DNA from: Streptomyces sp. CBMA291 | GTDB taxonomy: Bacteria > Actinomycetota > Actinomycetes > Streptomycetales > Streptomycetaceae | NCBI RefSeq assembly: GCF_014596525.1 | Contig: NZ_MSJP01000026.1 | Span: 40,687-104,686, forward strand | DNA length: 64,000 bases | Direction of reading: 5' to 3' | Part shown: positions 27,860 through 39,505 of the stretch, piece after piece | How positions within the stretch are numbered: the first letter of the stretch is position 1 | Layout of the letters: each line of letters begins with the position of its first letter | The notes under the pieces: model-generated | What the model was told of the DNA's origin: nothing | Database searches by the model: none | What the model saw: the letters and a program-made list of their open reading frames with translations, nothing else | Program-made: the position numbers and the translations under genes

Positions 27860-29248
27860 TCAGGCGTGGGCGGGCTCGGCGGCGAGGGCCCAGGCGGCCC
27901 AGCCGCCGAGGATGTCGGAGACGTCCTCGAAGCCGCGGTGGCGCAGCAGGCTGGCGGCGATGGAGGAGCGGTGGCCGCCCGCGCAGTGCAGGACCAGGGG
28001 CCGGTCGGCGGGGAGTTCGGCGGCGCGGGCGGGCAGCTCGCTCAGCGAGATGTGCAGGGCCTCGGGGATGAAGCCGTTGGCCTGACGCTCGCCGCAGGTG
28101 CGCACGTCGACGACGAGCGGCGGGTTCTCCCCGGCGAGGGCGGTCTTGAGGTGGGCGGCGGTGACGCGGCTGGCGGGGGCGACCTCGTCCTCCATGGCCC
28201 GCAGGGCGTCCTCGGGGTTGCGCAGGTAGCCCACGACCCGGTCGAAGCCGATGCGGGCGAGGCGGGTGACGATCTCCTCCTCGCGGTTCTGCGGGGCCAT
28301 GACGACCAGCTCGTCGGCCGGGTCGAGGACGGTGCCCGCCTGCTCGGCGAACCGGCCGTCGGCGGGCACGTTGACCGCGCCGCGCAGGTGCCCGGCGGCG
28401 AACTCCTGCGGGTCGCGGGCGTCGACGACCACCGCGCCGCCCTCGCGCAGCCCGGCGAACTCGTCGAGGGCCAGCGGGCGGGGCGCGGAGGCGCCGTCGT
28501 ACAGCGGGCGCTCCCTGCGGTTCAGGTCGGCGTCGTAGGCGAAGTAGCCGGGCGCGGCGGCCTGACCTGCGGTGACGAGCGCGACGAACTCCTCGCGGCT
28601 CATCGGGGCGCAGGCGTAGTTGGTGGCGCGCTGCTCGCCGATGGTGGACTGCTTCTCGGTGGAGAGGTTCTTGCCGCAAGCCGATCCGGCGCCGTGCGCG
28701 GGGAAGACGCGGACCTCGTCGGGCAGGCCCATCAGCTTGTTCTGGACGCTGTCGTGGAGCATTCCGCCCAGCTCCTCGGCGGTCACGCCGACCGAGGCGA
28801 GCAGGTCGGGGCGGCCGACGTCGCCGATGAACAGCGCGTCGCCGGTCAGGACGCCGTACGGGACGGTGTCCTCGGCGTGCTCGTGGACGAGGACGCTGAT
28901 CGACTCGGGGGTGTGCCCGGGGGTCTCCATGATCTCCAGGACGACATCTCCGAGGGTGATCCGCTCGCCGTCGGCGAGCTTGCGGATCGGGTACTCGGTC
29001 TCGGCGCGCGAGCCGTAGCCGATCCAGGCGCCGGTCTCGTCCGCCATCTCCAGGTGACCGGCGATGAAGTCGGCGTGGAAGTGGGTGTTGATCACGCCGA
29101 CCACGGTGAAGCCGTGCGCCCTGACGTCGGCCAGGTACTCCGAGACGTCACGGCGCGGGTCGACGACCACCGCCTGCCCGGTCTTCTCGTCGGCGATCAT
29201 GTAGGACGCCTGGGAGAGGCAGTCGAGGTAGTACTGCGCGAAGAACAC
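27860..29248 (-). CDS. CstB-like persulfide dioxygenase/rhodanese fusion
   Basis: A 462-residue fusion. Residues about 1-240 are a metallo-beta-lactamase-fold persulfide dioxygenase of the ETHE1/CstB type: INTHFHADFIAGH (His56, His58, Asp60, His65), ETPGHTPESISV and TGDALFIGDVGRPD supply the iron ligands. Two rhodanese domains follow. The middle one (about 265-355) has no active-site Cys (VVMAPQNREEE). The last (about 370-455) has the Cys loop LHCAGGHRSS (Cys422). CstB oxidises low-molecular-weight persulfides and yields thiosulfate. GTG at 29248 has GGAGGG eight bases upstream. It is the first gene of the leftward run, with operators upstream at 29302, 29358 and 29404. Confidence 0.92.
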   Translation of the reverse strand: MFFAQYYLDCLSQASYMIADEKTGQAVVVDPRRDVSEYLADVRAHGFTVVGVINTHFHADFIAGHLEMADETGAWIGYGSRAETEYPIRKLADGERITLGDVVLEIMETPGHTPESISVLVHEHAEDTVPYGVLTGDALFIGDVGRPDLLASVGVTAEELGGMLHDSVQNKLMGLPDEVRVFPAHGAGSACGKNLSTEKQSTIGEQRATNYACAPMSREEFVALVTAGQAAAPGYFAYDADLNRRERPLYDGASAPRPLALDEFAGLREGGAVVVDARDPQEFAAGHLRGAVNVPADGRFAEQAGTVLDPADELVVMAPQNREEEIVTRLARIGFDRVVGYLRNPEDALRAMEDEVAPASRVTAAHLKTALAGENPPLVVDVRTCGERQANGFIPEALHISLSELPARAAELPADRPLVLHCAGGHRSSIAASLLRHRGFEDVSDILGGWAAWALAAEPAHA

Positions 29249-29301
29249 GGCGGACCCTCCGTCCGAAGCGGGTGAACCCGGGGAGACCCTTCCTTGAATG
29301 G

Positions 29302-29317
29302 ATACCCCCATGGGTAT
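29302..29317. promoter_or_regulatory. CstR/CsoR-type operator, leftward side of the divergent gap
   Basis: ATACCCCCATGGGTAT, 54 bases upstream of the CstB-like gene. It is the nearest of three related palindromes to that gene. Confidence 0.78.
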
Positions 29318-29357
29318 TGATGTCCTCGACCGTAAGCAGCTCGCCGCGCGAAGTCAA

Positions 29358-29373
29358 ATACCCCCCTAGGTAT
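29358..29373. promoter_or_regulatory. CstR/CsoR-type operator, middle of the divergent gap
   Basis: ATACCCCCCTAGGTAT, the most degenerate of the five sites; it lies between the two outer sites of the CstB-like/MFS gap. Confidence 0.65.
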
Positions 29374-29403
29374 CCAGGCTCACATCGGCGACGGGAAGAA
29401 TTC

Positions 29404-29419
29404 ATACCCCTAGGGGTAT
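29404..29419. promoter_or_regulatory. CstR/CsoR-type operator, rightward side of the divergent gap
   Basis: ATACCCCTAGGGGTAT is a perfect 16-bp palindrome, 81 bases upstream of the MFS gene. It defines the consensus for the other four sites. Confidence 0.85.
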
Positions 29420-29500
29420 TCTCACCTGTGATGGAGCGGCCGGAACCCAGCGGAAGCACCCATCACGCACCGCGAGCGACCGCCCTCAGGAGGAGCATCG

Positions 29501-30742
29501 ATGAAGCACCGGCCCACCGTCCTCGGGCTCCGGGAGAACCGCGCGCAGTTCACCCTGCTCGTGATCGTCACCATGACGGTCGGCGCCCTCGTGGGACTCG
29601 AACGCACCACGGTCCCGCTCCTGGGCACCGAGGTCTTCGGACTGACCAGCAACCTGGCCGTCTTCTCCTTCATCGTGGCCTTCGGCCTCACCAAGGCGCT
29701 CACCAACCTCGCCGCGGGCGCGCTCACCGCCCGCTTCCGCCGACGGCAGCTGCTGCTCGCCGGCTGGCTCGTCGGCATACCGGTGCCCTTCGCCCTCGCG
29801 TGGGGGCCGTCCTGGTGGTGGATCGTCGGCGCGAACGTCCTCCTCGGTGTCAACCAGGGGCTGACCTGGTCGATGACCGTCAATATGAAGATCGACCTGG
29901 TCGGACCGGCCCGTCGGGGTCTGGCCACCGGACTGAACGAGGCGGCCGGATACGTCTCCGTCGGTGTGACGGCCCTGCTCACCGGCTATCTCGCCACCGC
30001 CTACGGCCTCCGGCCCGCGCCCGAGCTGATCGGTGTCGTCTTCGTCGCCGCCGGTCTCGCCCTGTCCCTGCTCGCCCGGGACACGGCCGGGCACGTGGCA
30101 CTCGAACTCGCCCGGCACCCCGCACCCGCCGAGACGGAGCGGCACTCCTTCGGCGCCGTCTTCGCCCGCACCAGCTGGCGCGACCGCTCACTGCGCGGCG
30201 CGAGCCAGGCGGGGCTCGTCAACAACCTCAACGACGGTCTGACCTGGGGTGTCTTCCCGCTGCTCTTCGCCGATCACGGCCTCGGCATCGCGGCGGTCGG
30301 ACTGATCAAGGGCCTCTACCCTCTGCTCTGGGGCATCGGCCAGATCCCCGCCGGGCACCTCGCCGACCGATACGGCCGCAAGCCGCTCATCGTCGGCGGC
30401 ATGCTCGTCCAGGCCGTGGGCCTGCTCCTCGCCCTGGCCCTGCTCGACCGGCCCCTGCTCGCCGGAATCGCCTCAGCCGTCGCCCTGGGCCTGGGCACCG
30501 CGATGGTCTACCCGGCCCTCATCGCCGCCGTCTCCGACCACGCGCACCCCGCCTGGCGGGCCAACGCCCTCGGCACCTACCGCTTCTGGAGGGACATCGG
30601 CTACGCGGCCGGAGCCCTCCTCGCCGGTCTCCTCGCCGACGCCCTCGGTCTGAACGCGACCGTGCTCGCCGCCGCCGTCCTGACCGCCGCCTCGGGTCTG
30701 CTCGCCGCCCGCTGGCTCGACGGCCGCCCGACGGCCCGCTGA
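29501..30742 (+). CDS. MFS transporter in the sulfur locus
   Basis: A 413-residue, 12-helix major facilitator. Motif A-like loops are NLAAGALTARFRRRQLLLAG and, in the second half, GHLADRYGRKPLIVGG. GLNEAAGYVSVGVTALLTGYLA is a helix-5 signature seen in DHA1-like drug/metabolite exporters. AGGAGGAGC precedes the ATG at 29501. It is divergent from the CstB-like gene and has a perfect repressor palindrome in its promoter, so it should be induced together with the sulfur genes. The substrate is unknown; export of a sulfur-modified metabolite or thiol is inference only. Confidence 0.85.
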   Translation: MKHRPTVLGLRENRAQFTLLVIVTMTVGALVGLERTTVPLLGTEVFGLTSNLAVFSFIVAFGLTKALTNLAAGALTARFRRRQLLLAGWLVGIPVPFALAWGPSWWWIVGANVLLGVNQGLTWSMTVNMKIDLVGPARRGLATGLNEAAGYVSVGVTALLTGYLATAYGLRPAPELIGVVFVAAGLALSLLARDTAGHVALELARHPAPAETERHSFGAVFARTSWRDRSLRGASQAGLVNNLNDGLTWGVFPLLFADHGLGIAAVGLIKGLYPLLWGIGQIPAGHLADRYGRKPLIVGGMLVQAVGLLLALALLDRPLLAGIASAVALGLGTAMVYPALIAAVSDHAHPAWRANALGTYRFWRDIGYAAGALLAGLLADALGLNATVLAAAVLTAASGLLAARWLDGRPTAR

Positions 30743-30758
30743 GAGCGGACGCGCCCGG

Positions 30759-31034
30759 TCAGGGGCCGTCGCCCGCCCAGTCGAGCCGGGCGGGGTCGCC
30801 GGGGCGCGGGTCGTAGAAGGAACGCCCCGTGGTGCCGTGCCGTCCCAGCTCCGTCTCCAGGGCCACGCCCGAGACCCGTTCGGCCGCCGTACGGCCGGTG
30901 ACGTCGAGCAGCAGTCCGTCGAGCGGGCCGCCGATCAGCTCGGCGTAGACCCGCCCGGGTCTCGGGCCCGGCCGGGGGTCGTCGTGCTCCTGGCCGTACA
31001 CCCGGCCTCTCAGCAGCTCCTCGTCCCTGTCCAT
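30759..31034 (-). CDS. Small conserved-looking protein of unknown function
   Basis: A 91-residue soluble protein starting MDRDEELLRGRVYGQEHDDP. A central YAELIGGPLDGLLLDVTG motif resembles small Streptomyces hypotheticals with the 'GGPLDG' turn. There is no signal peptide or membrane segment. It converges on the MFS gene with 16 bases between stops. The ATG at 31034 has no strong ribosome binding site. I do not recognise a family with a known function. Confidence 0.6.
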   Translation of the reverse strand: MDRDEELLRGRVYGQEHDDPRPGPRPGRVYAELIGGPLDGLLLDVTGRTAAERVSGVALETELGRHGTTGRSFYDPRPGDPARLDWAGDGP

Positions 31035-31321
31035 GGCGCACAGCGTCCCAGGCGCCACTGACAACGGCCCCCGGCCGAAGGGGAAGCCGAGGGAAAACCG
31101 GAGGAGAGGCCCGGCGGGAAGTCGGCGGGAAGCCCGAGCGAAGCCCGCGGTGGCACCGGCGACATGCCGGAGATCGACCGGAGAGGAGCCGAAGACCAGC
31201 CGAAGATCGGCCGGAACCCGACCGGCGAGGGGCCGCGAACCGATGGCGGACCGGCCGCGAATCCGCCGGAGAGCAGCCCTCGCCGGGCCGAAGATGAAGA
31301 AGGTCACAGCGATCCCCCCTC
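31035..31321. other. Gap with degenerate direct repeats, no gene
   Basis: This stretch contains loosely repeated CCGGAGA/CCGAAGATCGGCCGGAA-type words at about 31100-31300. No reading frame looks coding. It separates the small hypothetical gene from mutA. Confidence 0.5.
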
Positions 31322-31355
31322 TTGCTCCTTTGATGATCTCCCCTAGCATCCGACC
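31322..31355 (+). promoter_or_regulatory. Promoter of a probably leaderless mutA transcript
   Basis: TTGCTC (31322-31327) and TAGCAT (31344-31349) are spaced by 16 bp. Transcription starting seven bases after the -10 would begin on the A of the mutA ATG. No Shine-Dalgarno sequence precedes mutA, which fits a leaderless mRNA. Confidence 0.6.
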
Positions 31356-33167
31356 ATGACGGTCCTGCCTGACGACGAAGTCACCTTGGCCACCGGGTTC
31401 CCCGGCGTGCCCCGCGCACAGTGGCGGCACCTCGTGGCCGGCGTGCTGCGCAAGTCGGGCAAGGACGTGTCCGACGACGCCGCCGAGGAGGCCCTGTCCA
31501 CCCTCGTCGAGGACGGCATCCGCACCCGCCCGCTCTACACGGCCCAGGACACCGCGCCCGAGGCCGGTCTCCCCGGCTTCGCGCCCTTCGTACGCGGCGG
31601 TCGCGCCGAGGGGAACGTCCTGGGCGGCTGGGACGTGCGCCAGCGGCACCTCACGGCCGACCCTGACGCCGTCCTCACCGACCTGGAGAACGGCGTCACC
31701 TCCCTCTGGCTCGGCATCGGCGCCGACCGTGTCCCGGTCGGTTCGCTCTCCACCGCCCTCGACGGCGTCCTCCTCGACCTCGCCCCCGTCGTCCTCGACG
31801 CGGGCGAGGAGACCACGGCCGCGGCCGACGAGCTGTTCCGGCTGTACGCCGAGCGCGGGATCGCCGACGGCGCCGCGCGGGGCAATCTGGGCGCCGACCC
31901 GCTGGGCCACCAGGCCCGCACCGGCCGCGCGGCGTACGACCCGGCGTCGGCCGCCGACCTCGCACGCCGCTGCGCCGACCGCTACCCGGGCCTGCGGGCG
32001 CTGACCGTGGACGCCCTGCCGTACCACGAGGCGGGCGGCTCGGCCGCCGAGGAACTGGGCTGTTCGCTGGCGACGGGCGTCGCCTATCTGCGCGCCCTCA
32101 CCGGGGCCGGGCTCGGGGTCGCCGAGGCCTGCGGCCAGCTGGAGTTCCGCTACGCGGCCACCGCCGACCAGTTCCTGACCATCGCCAAGCTCCGCGCGGC
32201 CCGCAGGCTCTGGGCCAGGGTCGCCGAGGCCTGCGGCGCCCCCGGGGCGGGCGCGCAGCGCCAGCACGCGGTGACCTCGTCGGTGATGACGACCCGCCGC
32301 GATCCCTGGGTGAACATGCTGCGCACCACGGTGGCGACGCTCGCCGCCGGGGTCGGCGGCGCCGACAGCGTCACCGTGCTCCCCTTCGACGAGGCGCTGG
32401 GCCTGCCGGACGCGTTCTCCCGCCGTATCGCCCGCAACACCTCCACCGTCCTCATCGAGGAGTCCCATCTGTCCCGGGTGATCGACCCGGCGGGCGGTTC
32501 CTGGTACGTGGAGCGGCTCACCGACGAACTCGCCCACGCCGCCTGGGGCTTCTTCCAGGAGATCGAGCGGGCCGGCGGGCAGGAGGCCGCGCTGCGCTCC
32601 GGGATGGTCGGCGAGCGGCTCGCCGCGACCTGGGCGGTGCGCGGCGCACGGCTCGCCACCCGCCGCGAACCGATCACCGGGGTCAGCGAGTTCCCGCACC
32701 TCGCGGAGGCGCCCGTCCACCGGGAGCCCGCGCCCGAGCAGCCGTCCGGCGGGCTCCCCCGGGTCCGGCGCGACGAGGCCTTCGAGGCACTGCGCGCCCG
32801 CTCGGACGCGCATCTGGCGGCCACCGGCTCCCGGCCCCGGGTGTACCTGGCCGCGCTCGGTCCGGCAGCGGCCCATTCGGCCCGGCTCGCCTTCGCCGCG
32901 AACCTCTTCCAGGCCGGTGGCGTCGAGCCGGTCACCGAGGGGCCGTTCGAGGAGAGCGGCGCCCGCGAGGCCTGTCTCTGCTCCAGCGACGCGCTGTACG
33001 AGGAGGGGGCCGAGGAAGCCGCCGCCGGGCTGCGGGAGGCGGGTGCCGGGCACGTCCTGCTGGCCGGGCGCCCCGCCGCGTACCCGGGCGTCGACACGTA
33101 CCTCTTCGCGGGCTGCGACGCCGTCGCCCTGCTCTCCGCCGCCCTCGACCGCATGGGAGTGTCCTGA
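31356..33167 (+). CDS. mutA: Methylmalonyl-CoA mutase small (beta) subunit
   Basis: The 603-residue non-catalytic partner of the B12-dependent mutase that interconverts methylmalonyl-CoA and succinyl-CoA, supplying polyketide extender units or using propionate. The TIM-barrel half is recognisable from [22 protein letters not shown] through [25 protein letters not shown] to [24 protein letters not shown]. In the C-terminal Rossmann half the DxHxxG cobalamin motif of the large subunit is absent, as expected for MutA. Its TGA overlaps the mutB ATG by one base. It appears leaderless. Confidence 0.94.
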   Translation: MTVLPDDEVTLATGFPGVPRAQWRHLVAGVLRKSGKDVSDDAAEEALSTLVEDGIRTRPLYTAQDTAPEAGLPGFAPFVRGGRAEGNVLGGWDVRQRHLTADPDAVLTDLENGVTSLWLGIGADRVPVGSLSTALDGVLLDLAPVVLDAGEETTAAADELFRLYAERGIADGAARGNLGADPLGHQARTGRAAYDPASAADLARRCADRYPGLRALTVDALPYHEAGGSAAEELGCSLATGVAYLRALTGAGLGVAEACGQLEFRYAATADQFLTIAKLRAARRLWARVAEACGAPGAGAQRQHAVTSSVMTTRRDPWVNMLRTTVATLAAGVGGADSVTVLPFDEALGLPDAFSRRIARNTSTVLIEESHLSRVIDPAGGSWYVERLTDELAHAAWGFFQEIERAGGQEAALRSGMVGERLAATWAVRGARLATRREPITGVSEFPHLAEAPVHREPAPEQPSGGLPRVRRDEAFEALRARSDAHLAATGSRPRVYLAALGPAAAHSARLAFAANLFQAGGVEPVTEGPFEESGAREACLCSSDALYEEGAEEAAAGLREAGAGHVLLAGRPAAYPGVDTYLFAGCDAVALLSAALDRMGVS

Positions 33168-35341
33168 TGTCCATCCCCGACTTCACCGGGATCGCGCTCG
33201 GGACGCCCGCCCCCGACGGCTCGCCCGAGACCTGGCGCTCGGCCCTCAAGCAGGCGTCGGGCGGCGACGAACCGCTCTGGGAGACCCCCGAGGGCATCGG
33301 CGTCAAGCCGCTCTACACCGGCCGGGACCTGGAGGGCCTGGACTTCCTGGACGCCTTCCCTGGCACCGCCCCGTACCTGCGGGGCCCGTACCCCACGATG
33401 TACGTCAACCAGCCGTGGACGATCCGGCAGTACGCGGGCTTCTCCACCGCCGAGGAGTCGAACGCCTTCTACCGGCGCAACCTCGCCGCCGGGCAGAAGG
33501 GCCTGTCCGTCGCCTTCGACCTGCCGACCCACCGGGGTTACGACAGCGACCACCCGCGCGTCACCGGCGACGTCGGCATGGCGGGCGTGGCCATCGACTC
33601 GATCCTCGACATGCGGCAGCTCTTCGACGGCATCCCGCTGGACCGGATGACCGTGTCGATGACGATGAACGGCGCCGTCCTGCCGGTCCTCGCGCTGTAC
33701 ATCGTGGCCGCCGAGGAGCAGGGCGTACCGCCGGAGAAGCTCGCCGGGACCATCCAGAACGACATCCTCAAGGAGTTCATGGTCCGCAACACGTACATCT
33801 ATCCGCCGGGGCCCTCGATGCGGATCATCTCCGACATCTTCGCCTACACCTCGCAGCGGATGCCGCGCTACAACTCCATCTCCATCTCCGGCTACCACAT
33901 CCAGGAGGCGGGCGCGACGGCCGATCTGGAGCTGGCGTACACGCTCGCCGACGGTGTCGAGTACCTGCGGGCGGGCCGGGCGGCCGGACTGGACGTGGAC
34001 GCGTTCGCACCCCGGCTCTCGTTCTTCTGGGCGATCGGCATGAACTTCTTCATGGAGATCGCCAAGCTCCGCGCCGCCCGGCTCCTCTGGGCCAAGCTCG
34101 TGCGCCAGTTCGACCCGGCGAACCCCAAGTCCCTCTCGCTGCGCACCCATTCCCAGACCTCCGGCTGGTCCCTCACCGCGCAGGACGTCTTCAACAACGT
34201 CACCCGCACCTGCGTGGAGGCGATGGCGGCCACCCAGGGCCACACCCAGTCGCTGCACACCAACGCCCTCGACGAGGCGCTCGCCCTGCCCACCGACTTC
34301 TCCGCCCGCATCGCCCGCAACACCCAGCTGCTCCTCCAGCAGGAGTCGGGCACCTGCCGCACCATCGACCCCTGGGGCGGCAGCGCGTACGTGGAGCGGC
34401 TCACCCACGATCTGGCCCAGCGCGCCTGGCGGCACATCCAGGAGGTCGAGCGGGCCGGCGGCATGGCCGCGGCCATCGACGCGGGCATCCCGAAGCTGCG
34501 CGTGGAGGAGGCCGCGGCCCGTACCCAGGCCCGGATCGACTCAGGACGGCAGCCGGTGATCGGCGTCAACAAGTACCGGGTGGCGGCCGACGAGCAGATC
34601 GAGGTCCTGAAGGTCGACAACTCCTCCGTGCGCGAACGGCAGCTCGCCAAGTTGCGGCGGCTGCGCGCCGAACGCGACGAGACCGCCTGCCGGGACGCCC
34701 TCGACGCCCTCACCCGGGCCGCGGGCGGCGACGGCAACCTCCTCGAACTGGCGGTGCGCGCGGCCCGCGCCAAGGCCACCGTCGGCGAGATCTCGGACGC
34801 CCTGGAGACGGTCTTCGGGCGGCACGCCGGCCAGATCCGTACCATCTCCGGTGTGTACCGCGACGAGACCGGCGACTCCCCCGCCGTGCAGCGCACCCGG
34901 ACCCTGGTCGACGCCTTCGCGGAGGCCGAGGGGCGGCGACCGCGCATCCTGGTCGCCAAGATGGGCCAGGACGGACACGACCGGGGCCAGAAGGTGATCG
35001 CCACCGCCTTCGCCGACCTGGGCTTCGACGTCGACGTCGGCCCGCTCTTCCAGACCCCCGCCGAGGTGGCCCGTCAGGCGGTGGAGGCGGACGTGCACAT
35101 CGTCGGCGTCTCCTCGCTGGCCGCGGGGCACCTCACGCTCGTCCCCGCGCTACGGGACGAGCTGGCGGCTGAGGGACGCGAGGACATCATGGTCGTGGTC
35201 GGCGGGGTGATCCCCCCGCAGGACGTGGCGACCCTCCTGGAGATGGGCGCAGCCGCCGTGTTCCCGCCGGGCACGGTGATCCCCGAGGCGGCCCACGACC
35301 TGGTCACCCGGCTCTCCGCCGACCTCGGACACGAGCCGTGA
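33167..35341 (+). CDS. mutB: Methylmalonyl-CoA mutase large (alpha) subunit
   Basis: The 724-residue catalytic, adenosylcobalamin-binding subunit. The substrate barrel includes [40 protein letters not shown] and [17 protein letters not shown]. The C-terminal B12 domain has the base-off ligand motif DGHDRGQKV near residue 602, followed by [15 protein letters not shown] and VGGVIPPQD. Length and order match the family. It is coupled to mutA upstream and meaB downstream by start/stop overlaps. Active enzyme converts (R)-methylmalonyl-CoA and succinyl-CoA in the cytoplasm. Confidence 0.96.
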   Translation: MSIPDFTGIALGTPAPDGSPETWRSALKQASGGDEPLWETPEGIGVKPLYTGRDLEGLDFLDAFPGTAPYLRGPYPTMYVNQPWTIRQYAGFSTAEESNAFYRRNLAAGQKGLSVAFDLPTHRGYDSDHPRVTGDVGMAGVAIDSILDMRQLFDGIPLDRMTVSMTMNGAVLPVLALYIVAAEEQGVPPEKLAGTIQNDILKEFMVRNTYIYPPGPSMRIISDIFAYTSQRMPRYNSISISGYHIQEAGATADLELAYTLADGVEYLRAGRAAGLDVDAFAPRLSFFWAIGMNFFMEIAKLRAARLLWAKLVRQFDPANPKSLSLRTHSQTSGWSLTAQDVFNNVTRTCVEAMAATQGHTQSLHTNALDEALALPTDFSARIARNTQLLLQQESGTCRTIDPWGGSAYVERLTHDLAQRAWRHIQEVERAGGMAAAIDAGIPKLRVEEAAARTQARIDSGRQPVIGVNKYRVAADEQIEVLKVDNSSVRERQLAKLRRLRAERDETACRDALDALTRAAGGDGNLLELAVRAARAKATVGEISDALETVFGRHAGQIRTISGVYRDETGDSPAVQRTRTLVDAFAEAEGRRPRILVAKMGQDGHDRGQKVIATAFADLGFDVDVGPLFQTPAEVARQAVEADVHIVGVSSLAAGHLTLVPALRDELAAEGREDIMVVVGGVIPPQDVATLLEMGAAAVFPPGTVIPEAAHDLVTRLSADLGHEP

Positions 35342-36321
35342 TCGAGCTGGGCACCTACGTCCGGGGGGTGCGCGAGGGGAAGCGGGCGCTGATCGCCCGC
35401 GCGGTCACCCTGGTCGAGTCGACCCTGCCCCGGCACCGGGCCCTCGCCCAGGAACTCCTGACCGAGCTGCTGCCGCACAGCGGGAACGCGGTGCGCATCG
35501 GGGTCAGCGGGGTGCCCGGGGTCGGCAAGTCCACGTTCATCGACGCCTTCGGGACGATGCTGACCGGGCTCGGGCACCGGGTCGCGGTGCTCGCCGTCGA
35601 CCCCTCGTCGAACCGGACCGGCGGCTCCATCCTCGGCGACAAGACCCGGATGGAACGGCTCGCCGTCGATCCCGCCGCCTTCGTCCGGCCCTCCCCCACC
35701 GCCGGGACGCTCGGCGGGGTCGCGAAGGCCACCCGCGAGTCGATCGTGGTGATGGAGGCGGCGGGGTACGACGTGGTGCTGGTCGAGACCGTGGGCGTCG
35801 GCCAGTCCGAGACGGCCGTCGCCGACATGGTCGACTCGTTCCTGCTGCTCACCCTGGCCCGCACCGGGGACCAGCTCCAGGGCATCAAGAAGGGCGTGCT
35901 CGAACTCGCCGACGTGGTCGCCGTCAACAAGGCCGACGGCCCCCACGAGCGGGAGGCCCACACCGCCGCGCGGGAACTCGCGGGCGCGCTGCGCCTGATG
36001 CACGGCGCCGATACCTTCTGGACTCCCCCGGTGCTGGGGTGCAGCGCCCGCGAGTCCACCGGCCTCGACGAGGTGTGGGAGCGTCTGACCCGGCACCGGG
36101 CCCTGCTCGACTCGACCGGCAGGCTCGCGGCCAAGCGGCAGGAGCAGCAGGTCGACTGGACCTGGTCGATGGTCACCGACGAGCTGCTGCGCAGGCTGCG
36201 CACCGATCCCGCCGTACGGGCCCTCGCGCCGGAGATCGAGCGCGAGGTCCGCACGGGTGCCGTCACGGCGACGACCGCCGCCGGGCGTCTGCTCGACGCC
36301 TTCGGGGAGGGCCGGCCGTGA
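35338..36321 (+). CDS. meaB: MeaB, GTPase chaperone of methylmalonyl-CoA mutase
   Basis: A 327-residue G3E-family GTPase that gates cofactor loading and protects the mutase. Walker A is [15 protein letters not shown] (about residues 58-72), with [24 protein letters not shown] (switch region), the Walker B/DxxG equivalent [12 protein letters not shown] and the base-specificity motif VNKADG. The GTG at 35338 overlaps the mutB stop (GTGA). Position and motifs make the assignment firm. Confidence 0.95.
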   Translation: MIELGTYVRGVREGKRALIARAVTLVESTLPRHRALAQELLTELLPHSGNAVRIGVSGVPGVGKSTFIDAFGTMLTGLGHRVAVLAVDPSSNRTGGSILGDKTRMERLAVDPAAFVRPSPTAGTLGGVAKATRESIVVMEAAGYDVVLVETVGVGQSETAVADMVDSFLLLTLARTGDQLQGIKKGVLELADVVAVNKADGPHEREAHTAARELAGALRLMHGADTFWTPPVLGCSARESTGLDEVWERLTRHRALLDSTGRLAAKRQEQQVDWTWSMVTDELLRRLRTDPAVRALAPEIEREVRTGAVTATTAAGRLLDAFGEGRP

Positions 36322-36331
36322 CGGCGCCCGG

Positions 36332-36357
36332 GGCCGGCCCGGTGGTGCGGGCCGGCC
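36332..36357. terminator. Convergent terminator between meaB and gdhA
   Basis: GGCCGGCCCG (36332-36341) and CGGGCCGGCC (36348-36357) form a perfect 10-bp stem with a 6-base loop between the two converging stops. Confidence 0.7.
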
Positions 36358-36371
36358 GGGGAGGGGGTGCC

Positions 36372-38642
<2,271 letters not shown>

Positions 38643-39461
38643 TCAGGAAGTGGACGGTGTAAGGGCCACGAAGTCCGCTCCGGCCGGGTCGAGACAGACG
38701 GCGAGCCGCCCGACTCCGGGCATGTCCGCCGGTCCCATTTGGACGTTTCCGCCGTTCGAGGTGACCCGTGCGACCGTGTCGTCACAGTCGGCGACCGCGA
38801 AGACCGGGTGCCAGTAGGGCCGTCCGTGCGCGAGGGCGAGATCGGCCTCCGAGAGGGCCATGAGACCGCCCTGCATCCGCTCCTCGGGTTGCCCGGCGGG
38901 GGTGATCAGGGTGTACGCCCCCATGTCGCCCGGCATGGCCATGTCCGAGAACCGCCAGCCGAGAACGCCTCCGTAGAAGGCCTTCGCCGCCGTGGTGTCG
39001 GTGGTGTACAGCTCGGTCCAGGAGAGGGAGCCGGGCTTGTCGAGCAGTTCGACGCCCTTGCTGGCGCCCGGCTGCCAGACGGCGAACTCTCCGCCGAGCG
39101 GATCGCTGTACTGCGCCATCCGGCCCCACTCGCCGAGGTCCCTCGGGGGGACCCGGACGGTGCCGCCCGCGTTCTCCACCGCCCGGGTGGCGGCGTCCGC
39201 GTCGGAGACGCTGTAGTAGATCATCCAGGCCGGGCGGGCTCCCTCCTCGGTGAGCTTGCCGAGCCCACCGACGATCTTCCCGTCCTTGCGGAACATGCCC
39301 CCTTCGGCATGCTCGTGCTCGCCGTCCTCGCTGTGGTTCCCGCCCATGGGCTCGTAGTCCCAGCCGAGCACGGCGCCGTAGAACGCGGCGGCGGTCGGGA
39401 CGTCGGGGGCGCCCAGATCGAGCCAGCAGGGGGAGCCGGGCACGAAGTCGGTGGTGATCAT
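38643..39461 (-). CDS. Two-domain VOC (glyoxalase/bleomycin-resistance-like) protein
   Basis: A 272-residue protein of two vicinal-oxygen-chelate modules. Each begins with the family's opening: SPCWLDLGAPDVPTAAAFYGAVLGWDY (residues about 9-35) and LSWTELYTTDTTAAKAFYGGVLGWRF (about 144-169). Each ends near an acidic position (FAVWQPGAS; DFVALTPS). Streptomyces proteins of this sort are labelled hydroxylases, glyoxalases or bleomycin-resistance-like without proof. It lies 44 bases downstream of the giant ATPase gene on the same strand and may be the last gene of that operon. Confidence 0.88.
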   Translation of the reverse strand: MITTDFVPGSPCWLDLGAPDVPTAAAFYGAVLGWDYEPMGGNHSEDGEHEHAEGGMFRKDGKIVGGLGKLTEEGARPAWMIYYSVSDADAATRAVENAGGTVRVPPRDLGEWGRMAQYSDPLGGEFAVWQPGASKGVELLDKPGSLSWTELYTTDTTAAKAFYGGVLGWRFSDMAMPGDMGAYTLITPAGQPEERMQGGLMALSEADLALAHGRPYWHPVFAVADCDDTVARVTSNGGNVQMGPADMPGVGRLAVCLDPAGADFVALTPSTS

Positions 39462-39505
39462 GGCGTTGGCCTTTCACGTCTCCGGGGGTCTGCCGGGATA
39501 CGTGC

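Noticed and set aside
31033..31359. Plus-strand frame upstream of mutA
   Set aside because: Arg/Pro/Lys-rich translation of degenerate repeats, overlapping the mutA promoter and start.
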